Positions 1 to 5,041 of a DNA stretch of 5,041 bases are shown here, piece by piece. The notes beneath the pieces were generated by a model that saw only the letters and a program-made list of their open reading frames with translations, was not told the origin of the DNA and searched no databases. The position numbers were made by a program, and so were the translations under genes. The number at the start of each line of letters is the position of its first letter. Position 1 is the stretch's first letter. Origin of the DNA: Planctomycetia bacterium (GTDB lineage: Bacteria; Planctomycetota; Planctomycetia; Pirellulales; UBA1268); assembly GCA_009919445.1 (NCBI GenBank), contig RGBY01000184.1, forward strand, positions 1 through 5,041. The letters run 5' to 3'.

Positions 1-177
1 CACGCTCAACGTCAGCGCAGAAGCGAGGAATAGCACACCAATTGAAAGCCACGACTTCCAGACGAATTCATTGTCACTCAATTCGCCCCAAATGATTGCA
101 AGCGAAAACACTGTTCCCAGAACAATGCAACCAATGCAAATGGTAAAACAAACCTTATTGAGGAGTTGAAGATTCAT
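1..177 (-). CDS. Small two-helix membrane protein, N-terminal part (runs off window)
   Basis: The minus-strand frame opens with MNLQLLNKVC at 177 and reads 59 codons without a stop to the window edge. Two hydrophobic stretches are visible, roughly residues 9-30 (rich in C, I, V, L, with several cysteines) and 43-59, separated by a short polar acidic loop (GELSDNEF). This suggests a small inner-membrane protein with two helices in the visible part. An in-frame ATG lies two codons upstream at 183. I chose 177 because an AGGAG at 192-188 then sits 10 nt away, against 4 nt for 183. The segment is more AT-rich than the genes to its right. No catalytic motif is seen and no function can be assigned. 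It resembles small hypothetical membrane proteins I associate with planctomycetes, but this is unverified. The C-terminus is outside the window. Confidence 0.72.
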   Translation of the reverse strand, partial: MNLQLLNKVCFTICIGCIVLGTVFSLAIIWGELSDNEFVWKSWLSIGVLFLASALTLSV

Positions 178-187
178 ATGCATCCAT

Positions 188-192
188 CTCCT
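188..192 (-). promoter_or_regulatory. Ribosome binding site of the membrane protein gene
   Basis: AGGAG on the minus strand, 10 nt before the ATG at 177 and 4 nt before the in-frame ATG at 183. It is the strongest Shine-Dalgarno match at the left end and supports the gene being real. The choice between the two starts rests on spacing only. Confidence 0.55.
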
Positions 193-330
193 GAAGCACC
201 CTTCCGGACCTAACCGCACGCGGCCATCACCGTTTCCCCCTCAATGCAACGAAACCATGAGGACCACGCATGGCGACCTCCCCTGGATTGATCCTCAGAG
301 AACGAGTTCAGCGTTGGAATCACAGCTGCA

Positions 331-357
331 ATTATCGAAGGCATGAACTTTTCACAA
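331..357 (-). promoter_or_regulatory. Possible sigma-70-like promoter for the membrane protein gene
   Basis: On the minus strand TTGTGA (357-352) is followed 15 nt later by GATAAT (336-331), a five-of-six match to TATAAT. The spacing is shorter than the usual 16-18 nt. If used, it would give a leader of about 145 nt before the ATG at 177. It lies in the gap between the broken TPR gene and the membrane protein gene, where a promoter would be expected. This is a match by eye only. Confidence 0.22.
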
Positions 358-381
358 GCATGCACGGATCGCAGGAATTTG

Positions 382-643
382 TCAGCCGGTCATCATCCGG
401 GAGCGGCCGAGGGCATCTTCGGCTTCGGCGATCATGCCAGCCTTCATGCAGGCCATGCTGAGGGCGGTAAAACTGAAGGGATCATTGGGCTGAAGTTCAC
501 AGACACGACGAAATCGCCGAATGGGCCAGGGCGTAATCAGGGTGCTCACCAACGAGCGTGTCGAGGGCCGCCACGGCCTCTTCGAGCTGCCCGTCTTCTT
601 TCAGTTTTTCCGCGGCCGCGTAGGCCTCTTCGCGACTTGCCAT
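382..643 (-). pseudogene. Small TPR protein, frame broken by an apparent internal deletion
   Basis: From ATG 643 (or the adjacent ATG 646) the first frame reads MASREEAYAAAEKLKEDGQL, continues through a complete 34-residue TPR unit to HPDYALAHSAI, then hits TGA at 499-497. A different minus-strand frame continues the protein at once: RRVCELQPNDPFSFTALSMA, then a third TPR-like helix pair ending SRMMTG and TGA at 384-382. Both halves are recognisably one family. Measured by the 34-residue TPR period, the second repeat has only about 18 residues, so about 16-17 codons are missing at the junction near 505-513. The total length of 262 nt leaves one base over, consistent with a loss of about 50 nt. 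As written the protein would stop after 49 residues. Intact TPR proteins of this size act as protein-binding scaffolds; the partner is unknown. It could be an assembly or sequencing artefact instead of true decay. Confidence 0.72.
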
Positions 644-646
644 CAT

Positions 647-928
647 TCCGTTCTTTCCGTCGGCGTCAGTTCGAGCCCAGGCCCGCACCTGAGCAACCCT
701 CTTGGACAGGGATTTTGAGCAGGAGCCTAAGTGTAGCGGGGATCCTCCTTCTGTCTTTCCTGTCGACCGGCAAACTGCCGGAGAACGCGAAATCTGGGCA
801 AGACGGGAAGCCTCCGCAGGTTTTCCAGAATGGTGGGAAATGGCATTGAATTCAACCGCCCCGGATACCGATAAACCGCGGGTGGCCGATGCGGCCACTT
901 TTGCACCTTATCTCCACGCAGGCATCCT
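647..928. other. Divergent intergenic region between the TPR pseudogene and lpxA
   Basis: The stretch separates a minus-strand gene from the plus-strand lpxA and should hold both promoters. Open frames cross it on both strands, but their translations look random: no domain, low hydrophobic pattern, and poor starts. One perfect small hairpin is present, CCGGCA-AAC-TGCCGG at 767-781, without a T-run on either side, so it is not a good intrinsic terminator. I see no RNA gene, repeat array or insertion sequence. Confidence 0.5.
846..875 (+). promoter_or_regulatory. Possible sigma-70-like promoter of lpxA
   Basis: TTGAAT (846-851) and GATAAA (870-875), each four of six matches to the -35 and -10 consensus, are separated by 18 nt. 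A start near 882 would give a leader of about 47 nt before the lpxA GTG. The match is weak and by eye, but its position is right for a gene whose upstream neighbour points the other way. Confidence 0.25.
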
Positions 929-1786
929 GTGAGCATCCATCCTCTGGCCTCGGTGAGCCCGGAAGCCGAACTCGGCATTGGCGTAACAGTGGCGGCCTTT
1001 GCGTCGATTGAGGCTGGTGTGACGATTGGCGATTACTGCTCGGTCGCCAGCGGTGCGGTCATCAAATCTGGTGTCCGCATGGGCTGCCATAATGAGATCT
1101 GCGAGCATGCCGTCATCGGTGGACAACCTCAGCATGTTGCCCGGCCGGAAACGGTGGGCCAGGTCCTTATCGGTGACCACAACGTGTTCCGTGAAGGCGT
1201 GACCGTTCACCGGGCACTCAAGCCAGACGGCCAGACCATTGTCGGTGACCACAACTACCTGATGGCCGCCGCCCATCTCGGCCACGATGTCCAAGTGGGC
1301 AACCACTGCATCCTGGCCAACAGCGCCCTAGCCGGCGGCCACGTTCAAATTGAGGATCGAGCCTTTGTCTCCGGTGCTGTTGCCATCCATCAATTCTGTC
1401 GTATCGGTCGATTTTCAATGATCGGTGGCCACGCCCGTGTGGTGCAGGATGTGCCCCCCTACATGCTGATCGACGGCCAGACGGGAAGCGTCGTCGGCCT
1501 CAACTCAGTCGGGCTTCGTCGCGCTGGGTTCGCCACGGACGAAATCACGGCGCTGAAAGCGGCCTACCGAGTCATCTACCGCCGCGGTCTTCCTTGGACC
1601 GAGGTGCTCGAGACCCTGCGGGTCGAATTTCCCAGTGGCCTCGCCGCCCATCTTTACGCCTTTCTCGAAGGTGGTCGCCGCGGCTTTGTCCAAGAGCGGC
1701 GTGGGCCACCGTCGGCAGCAGCAACACTTCGCCTGCGAGTCGCCGATGACGAGTCAAAACGCAACCTGCGGGCCAAGGCAGGCTGA
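929..1786 (+). CDS. lpxA: LpxA, acyl-ACP:UDP-N-acetylglucosamine O-acyltransferase
   Basis: LpxA is the cytoplasmic enzyme for the first step of lipid A synthesis, moving a 3-hydroxyacyl chain from acyl carrier protein to the 3-OH of UDP-GlcNAc. Residues 1-180 show the hexapeptide periodicity of a left-handed beta helix (for example VTIGDY, VLIGDHN, TIVGDHN). The segment MAAAHLGHDVQVGNHCILAN (112-131) matches the E. coli active site, with H119 aligning to the catalytic H125 and H116 to H122. IHQFCRIG (153-160) and QDVPPYM (173-179) are further family signatures. Residue G167 aligns with E. coli G173, the position that sets acyl-chain length, so a long chain is expected. Residues 200-250 form the C-terminal helical domain (RRAGF, YRVIYRRG). 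At 285 residues it exceeds the 262 of E. coli because of a charged tail after about 255. The GTG start gives IHPLA at the expected N-terminus; the AGG before it is a weak ribosome site. Confidence 0.95.
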   Translation: MSIHPLASVSPEAELGIGVTVAAFASIEAGVTIGDYCSVASGAVIKSGVRMGCHNEICEHAVIGGQPQHVARPETVGQVLIGDHNVFREGVTVHRALKPDGQTIVGDHNYLMAAAHLGHDVQVGNHCILANSALAGGHVQIEDRAFVSGAVAIHQFCRIGRFSMIGGHARVVQDVPPYMLIDGQTGSVVGLNSVGLRRAGFATDEITALKAAYRVIYRRGLPWTEVLETLRVEFPSGLAAHLYAFLEGGRRGFVQERRGPPSAAATLRLRVADDESKRNLRAKAG

Positions 1787-1901
1787 ACGCCACGGGGCTC
1801 CTGCGACCACCGGGAGCACACGCTGCCGGTTCAGGGTATCGTAGGGACTGAGAAAATCGGTCACTGTCCTGAATCTCCCCGTTCTCTGCGGAAATGGTCT
1901 C

Positions 1902-2393
1902 ATGCAATTGCTGACCTTCACTGTCGCCGGCCGCCGCTATGGGATCGATACCCGCCAGATCGTTGAGGTCCTTCCCCTGATTGCTGCTCGGCCGCTCCCC
2001 CGCCAGCCACAAGAGGTCCGGGGGCTGATCCGCTATCGTGGGCGATTCCTCCCAGCCCTGGATCTGAGTCAACTTCTCGACGGCACTCGGTGCCGGGATC
2101 GCCTGGGGACCCGCACGGTGATTGTCCAACTGGCTGACTCATCGCCAGCACCACTGCTGCTGGGACTGGTGGCCGAAGATGTGATTGGCATTACCAAAGC
2201 CAAGGGCACCCCGACGGCCTCCAGTGCAGGCTTCCTCGGCCCAGTCATCGACCTGGAAACCGACGCTGATACCACGTCAGCTCAGCTGATTGCCATCGAC
2301 CACCTCCTTCCACAGGATGTCCTGGCTGACCTGCTGACCCTTGCCAACCAGACGCCCCCCGCCGACGGCCCCGCCGTGGAAACCTCAGCCTAA
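1902..2393 (+). CDS. wspB: CheW-type scaffold protein, WspB-like
   Basis: A 163-residue CheW-domain protein. CheW proteins bridge membrane chemoreceptors and the CheA kinase at the inner face of the membrane. The N-terminus MQLLTFTVAGRRYGIDTRQI is a typical first CheW strand pair. VEVLPLIAARPLPRQP (21-36) and GLIRYRGRFLPALDLSQLL (41-59) carry the family's receptor and kinase contact region, with the conserved RG at 46-47 and the P-x-x-DL at 51-55. LLLGLVAEDV (86-94) fits the second subdomain. The short form lacking any extension, the ALDL region and the position ahead of a CheR-TPR gene point to WspB rather than a flagellar CheW. The ATG at 1902 has a weak GGAAA 7 nt upstream. The 115-nt gap after lpxA shows no convincing promoter by eye; co-transcription with lpxA is possible. 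The C-terminal 14 residues look disordered. The domain is sure; the wspB name rests on gene order. Confidence 0.88.
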   Translation: MQLLTFTVAGRRYGIDTRQIVEVLPLIAARPLPRQPQEVRGLIRYRGRFLPALDLSQLLDGTRCRDRLGTRTVIVQLADSSPAPLLLGLVAEDVIGITKAKGTPTASSAGFLGPVIDLETDADTTSAQLIAIDHLLPQDVLADLLTLANQTPPADGPAVETSA

Positions 2394-2397
2394 TTCA

Positions 2398-3792
2398 ATG
2401 AGCAGTTGCCGTCACCATGTTCCGGCTGCCACAGCGAGCGACGAGCAAGGCCTGCTTGGGGACCCGACCATTGACCGCATCAGCCAGCAACTGGCTGAAG
2501 TCATTGGTCTCGATGCCGAGCGGCTTGGCCGTCCAGCCATTATTCGTGCCGTTCAAACAGCACTCGCCAGGTTGCCAGCGGACTCAAACCATGCGGCTGC
2601 TGACAAGACAACACATCCTGACTTTCAGCGACAGCTCATCGAGACAATTGTTGTTTCGGAAAGCTGGTTTCTTCGCGAGCCTCGTGTCTTTGAACATGCC
2701 GTCGCCGTAGCCAAGCAGCGGCTCCTGCAACAGCCGAAAGTTACGATTCTCTCAGCCCCCTGCGCTGCCGGTGAAGAGGCCTTCTCGCTTGCACTCTCAC
2801 TCCTTGATGCCGGCATCCCGGCTGACCGGTTCCGCATTGTCGCCACCGACATCAGTGAGACAGCCATCGCCAGCAGCCGCCAGGGGCTTTTTACAGAGAA
2901 CGCGTTTCGCACAAACGCGAAGCGGCTTCAGGACCACTGGTTCACGAAAACAGATGGTGGCTGGAGGATCTCCCAGCAGGTCAGCCAGCAGGTGCAGTTC
3001 ATGCAGCTCAACCTGCTTGATCAGTCGACCGCATCACGCCTCCTGGCTGCGGCGGGCAGTCCCTATGATCTCATCTGCTGCCGCAATCTTTTGATCTACC
3101 TTACGGGAAAAGCCCGTCGGCAGACGCAGGCACTGCTCAAACACCTTCTGGCCAGTCATGGCGAAGTCATTGTCGGTGCCGCTGAAGCTGTCATTCTGGC
3201 AACAGCCGGCTGGCAGCCGACTGGCCCGCTGGCCTTCTGCCAACGTGCCCCACACCCAACCAGCCAGCCGACAGCACCACTCACCGCAGGCCTTCGCAGT
3301 CCCCACTATGCCCCTGCCGTGAAGTCGGCAAGCCAGTTAGCCGCGAAGTCAGCAGGCAGCTCAACAGGTGTCAAACGAGCTCAAAAAAAAGAGGGGCTCA
3401 TGTCATCAGGCCAGCCTCCAGCAGTCACGGATCAGCCTCCACCAGCGCCCGTCCATACGCCGGTCAACGAGCCGGCCGCCCACCCCGCCCTGACGCAGGC
3501 TGAACAACTCGCCAACGCCGGGGATGTCGAAGCGGCCCTCTTGTGCTGCCAGAGAGCCCTCGAGGAGGAGGGACCGGAACCGGAGGTACTGTTTCTGGCT
3601 GCCATGCTCGAGCAGTCACTGGGCCGATTTATCGAGGCGGAGCGATTGCTTGAAAAGGTGGTTTACCTTGAACCTCGTCACGAGGCTGCCCTCCTGGCCC
3701 TCGCGTTTGCCGCCAGACGCCGAGGTGACACGGCGCTTGAGCGAAGGTATCGTCGAAGTGCCGCCCTTGCCGCAAACCCTGCTGCCTCATGA
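2398..3792 (+). CDS. wspC: CheR-type receptor methyltransferase with C-terminal TPR repeats, WspC-like
   Basis: Predicted to methylate glutamates of a Wsp-type chemoreceptor using S-adenosylmethionine. Residues 23-67 form the CheR N-terminal helical domain. IVVSESWFLREPRVFE (84-99) replaces the usual T-x-FFR motif. ILSAPCAAGEEAFSLAL (117-133) is the SAM-binding loop, ATDIS (149-153) the acidic loop, and YDLICCRNLLIYL (223-235) the classic CheR signature. A Pro/Ser/Ala-rich linker spans about 284-363. Residues 364-461 make three TPR motifs (QAEQLANAGDVEAALLCCQR; LFLAAMLEQSLGRFIEAERL; a third ending RRSAALA). CheR plus TPR is the WspC architecture. ATG 2398 lies 4 nt after the cheW stop; no ribosome site is evident, so coupled translation is likely. 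A TTG at 2341 in the same frame would add 19 proline-rich residues and overlap cheW, so I rejected it. The stop overlaps the next gene's start as ATGA. The linker holds an A8 run and an internal start-like site. Confidence 0.92.
   Translation: MSSCRHHVPAATASDEQGLLGDPTIDRISQQLAEVIGLDAERLGRPAIIRAVQTALARLPADSNHAAADKTTHPDFQRQLIETIVVSESWFLREPRVFEHAVAVAKQRLLQQPKVTILSAPCAAGEEAFSLALSLLDAGIPADRFRIVATDISETAIASSRQGLFTENAFRTNAKRLQDHWFTKTDGGWRISQQVSQQVQFMQLNLLDQSTASRLLAAAGSPYDLICCRNLLIYLTGKARRQTQALLKHLLASHGEVIVGAAEAVILATAGWQPTGPLAFCQRAPHPTSQPTAPLTAGLRSPHYAPAVKSASQLAAKSAGSSTGVKRAQKKEGLMSSGQPPAVTDQPPPAPVHTPVNEPAAHPALTQAEQLANAGDVEAALLCCQRALEEEGPEPEVLFLAAMLEQSLGRFIEAERLLEKVVYLEPRHEAALLALAFAARRRGDTALERRYRRSAALAANPAAS
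3383..3402 (+). promoter_or_regulatory. A8 run, ribosome-binding-like site and in-frame ATG inside wspC-like gene
   Basis: Eight adenines (3383-3390) are followed directly by GAGGGG (3391-3396) and an ATG at 3400-3402 that is in frame with the host gene (Met335). GAGG to ATG spacing is 5 nt. Initiation here would give a separate 130-residue protein holding the linker end and all three TPR motifs. The A8 run is also a possible polymerase slippage site. Gain of one A would lead to TGA at 3501, loss of one to TGA at 3491, in both cases removing the TPR part. Sequence placement is seen; function is inferred. Confidence 0.35.
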
Positions 3793-4568
3793 ACGACCAC
3801 AACCTTCCTGCAACCGAAACAGCATCAGCCAGCCCGCCTCAACCGGCGGAACGCCCGGCGGAATGCTGGCGTCAGATCGGAGTGGCAGGGGATCGCAGTT
3901 GCCCTGATCTGGCCACCTATATCCATTGCCGGAATTGCCCGGTGATGGCTGGAGCAGCCGAGCAGTTCTTCAACCGAGCGCCTCCTGCCGGCTACCTGGA
4001 TGAATGGCGAGCAGTCCTCGACCAGCCAAGCGATGCTGCTTCGGGAACTGGCCTCAGCACACTTATCTTTCGGCTGAACGATGAGTGGTTTGCGCTGGCT
4101 GCCGATGTGCTGACCGAGGTCACGCCCCAGCGGCGAATCCATCGAATTCCCCATCGCAGCAACGCCGTCCTGAAGGGAATGGTGAATATCCGTGGCCAGC
4201 TGCTTCTCTGCGGCTCACTGCACGGGCTTCTTGGCTTTGCCGAGCATGCCGATGTTCAAACCGCTGTGCCGTCGCTGAGTGACCGCGGAAGCTTCCAGAC
4301 CGCAGACGACGACGCCATTCTCGCCTCAGCGAGGCTGCTCGTGGCTACCCACACCGAGGGCCGCACCACCCGTCGCTGGGCCTTTCCTGTGGATGAGGTC
4401 GCCGGCGTTCATCGTGTGGTCGATGACGAACTGCGAGATGTGCCGTCGACGCTCGGCAAGCCGGGCCAACGATTCTCTCGCGCCCTGTTCACCTGGCACG
4501 AACACGTTGTCAGCCTGTTGGCAGCCGACCGTCTTTTTAGCGGCCTCCACGACCAGATTCCTCAGTAA
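3789..4568 (+). CDS. wspD: CheW-type scaffold with N-terminal four-cysteine module, WspD-like
   Basis: A 259-residue protein with two parts. Residues 1-24 are a low-complexity lead. Residues 25-50 carry ECWRQIGVAGDRSCP and YIHCRNCPV: cysteines 26, 38, 47 and 50 in the pattern C-x11-C-x8-C-x2-C. I recognise this cysteine block as a conserved mark of WspD proteins, absent from ordinary CheW. After a helical stretch with AGYLDEWR (67-74), residues 89-250 form the CheW domain, including FRLNDEWFALAADVLTEV (94-111), HRIPHRSNAVLKGMVNIRGQ (118-137; NIRG is the conserved NxRG site, with L replacing the usual P after it) and FPVDEVAGVHRV (199-210). Role: second adaptor joining receptor and WspE-like kinase. 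The ATG overlaps the wspC-like stop by 4 nt, so translation is coupled, and no ribosome site is seen. The cysteine block could bind metal or respond to redox; that is inference. Confidence 0.91.
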   Translation: MNDHNLPATETASASPPQPAERPAECWRQIGVAGDRSCPDLATYIHCRNCPVMAGAAEQFFNRAPPAGYLDEWRAVLDQPSDAASGTGLSTLIFRLNDEWFALAADVLTEVTPQRRIHRIPHRSNAVLKGMVNIRGQLLLCGSLHGLLGFAEHADVQTAVPSLSDRGSFQTADDDAILASARLLVATHTEGRTTRRWAFPVDEVAGVHRVVDDELRDVPSTLGKPGQRFSRALFTWHEHVVSLLAADRLFSGLHDQIPQ

Positions 4569-4598
4569 CTCCGTTCCTTTCCCATAACCAGCAGCAGC

Positions 4599-4602
4599 GA
4601 GG
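4599..4602 (+). promoter_or_regulatory. Ribosome binding site deciding the GTG start of the cheA-like gene
   Basis: GAGG lies 6 nt before the GTG at 4609, in the 40-nt gap after the wspD-like stop. It favours GTG 4609 over the in-frame ATG at 4636, which has no such site. It is the clearest ribosome site in the operon, in contrast to the coupled starts upstream. Confidence 0.55.
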
Positions 4603-4608
4603 CCCTCC

Positions 4609-5041
4609 GTGCCTGATGATCTCAGTGGCTTTTCGATGCTGGAACTGTTTCGGCTGGAGGCTGAAAGCCAGACGGAAATCTTGTCGCAGGGCATTCTCTC
4701 TATCGAGAAGCAGCAGCCGACGGCTGAGACAATCGAATCGCTCATGCGGGCCGCCCATTCACTCAAGGGAGCAGCACGAATTGTTGGCCTCGATGGGGCC
4801 GTGAAGGTCGCCCATGCCCTTGAAGACCTCTTTATCGCTGCCGGAGAAGGCAGCCTGAAGATGGAATCGACCGACGCCGACCTTCTCTTGGCTGGTGTCG
4901 ACTTTCTCTCCGCCATTGCAGTTGCAGATGACCACGAAGGCAGCGACTGGGCCGAGCGGGCGAGCAAGCTGGTTAGCGATCTGAACCAAGCCTTGAGCAG
5001 CGAACTGCCGCCTGCTGAAAATCCGGCTCAGGCAACACCGC
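4609..5041 (+). CDS. wspE: CheA-type histidine kinase, WspE-like, N-terminal Hpt domain (runs off window)
   Basis: Only the first 144 codons are in the window. From the GTG the protein starts MPDDLSGFSMLELFRLEAES, the typical opening of WspE. A histidine phosphotransfer (P1) domain spans about residues 8-120. Its key motif is MRAAHSLKGAARIVG (46-60), with H50 as the expected phosphorylated histidine and K53-G54 next to it. VAHALEDLFIAA (69-80) completes the four-helix pattern. From about 125 an Ala/Pro/Glu-rich linker begins. Family knowledge: the missing part should contain dimerisation, kinase and CheW-like domains and, in WspE, a C-terminal receiver domain; none of this can be seen here. 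It follows the wspD-like gene by 40 nt in the same direction and would be the kinase that both CheW-type adaptors serve. The kinase call is sure; the WspE subtype rests on the Hpt sequence and gene order. Confidence 0.9.
   Translation, partial: MPDDLSGFSMLELFRLEAESQTEILSQGILSIEKQQPTAETIESLMRAAHSLKGAARIVGLDGAVKVAHALEDLFIAAGEGSLKMESTDADLLLAGVDFLSAIAVADDHEGSDWAERASKLVSDLNQALSSELPPAENPAQATP

Noticed and set aside
255..273. Inverted repeat CCATG-N9-CATGG downstream of the TPR pseudogene
   Set aside because: Only 5 bp of stem with no T-run; too weak to call a terminator or operator.
497..898. Longer minus-strand version of the TPR gene starting at 898
   Set aside because: The extra 85 residues upstream of MASREEAY have no TPR or other family pattern and look like read-through of non-coding DNA. 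The natural start of the TPR sequence is at 643 or 646.
702..932. Plus-strand frame of 76 codons ending in a GTGA overlap with the lpxA start
   Set aside because: The overlap looks like an operon junction, but the translation shows no domain, no recognisable family and no convincing ribosome site, and part of it lies in a region likely to hold promoters.
1170..1255. Exact 14-nt repeat TCGGTGACCACAAC at 1170-1183 and 1242-1255
   Set aside because: Both copies encode the GDHN turn of the LpxA hexapeptide helix, 24 codons apart. The protein repeat explains it without any DNA-level role.
1845..1869. Possible stem GGAC-TGA / TCA-CT-GTCC between lpxA and the first cheW
   Set aside because: The stem is short, needs a 2-nt bulge and has no T-run, so it supports neither a terminator nor a riboswitch. 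Chance pairing is likely.
1572..2129. Minus-strand frame of 185 codons across the end of lpxA and the start of the first cheW
   Set aside because: Antisense to two clear genes, with no recognisable domain and no separate start signal.
4326..4967. Long minus-strand frame of 213 codons across the wspD-like and cheA-like genes
   Set aside because: It is an antisense shadow of two well-recognised plus-strand genes in GC-rich DNA; its translation is arginine- and serine-rich with no domain.

Overview
The window is a GC-rich bacterial segment carrying a lipid A gene (lpxA) and the start of a Wsp-type chemosensory operon. LpxA indicates a diderm that makes lipid A. Two small minus-strand genes at the left edge, a two-helix membrane protein and a small TPR protein, look to me like families common in Planctomycetota. 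I therefore favour a planctomycete, but that is recognition from memory and was not checked by a search.

Layout. (1) Positions 1-177, minus strand: N-terminal 59 residues of a small membrane protein, cut by the window edge and visibly more AT-rich than the rest. (2) Positions 382-643, minus strand: a small TPR protein whose frame is broken near 505-513. The spacing of the repeats suggests about 50 nt are missing, so I call it a pseudogene. (3) Positions 647-928: a divergent intergenic stretch with no supported gene. (4) Positions 929-1786, plus strand: lpxA, intact, with its catalytic histidines. (5) Positions 1902-5041, plus strand: four tightly packed genes in the order cheW, cheR with a TPR tail, cheW with a cysteine-rich N-terminus, and the start of cheA. 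This is the order wspB-wspC-wspD-wspE known from Pseudomonas.

How the genes would work together (family knowledge): in Wsp systems a membrane receptor (WspA) is coupled by two CheW-type scaffolds (WspB, WspD) to a CheA-type hybrid kinase (WspE). WspC methylates the receptor and WspF demethylates it. The kinase output usually drives a diguanylate cyclase (WspR) and so surface-attached growth rather than swimming. Here no receptor gene lies directly upstream of the first cheW: lpxA does. The receptor, WspF-like and output genes must be downstream of the window or elsewhere.

Most notable points: the four-cysteine module on the WspD-like protein; an A8 run followed at once by a ribosome-binding-like site and an in-frame ATG in the linker between the CheR and TPR parts of the WspC-like protein; and the decayed TPR gene. 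I see no tRNA, rRNA, CRISPR array or insertion sequence.
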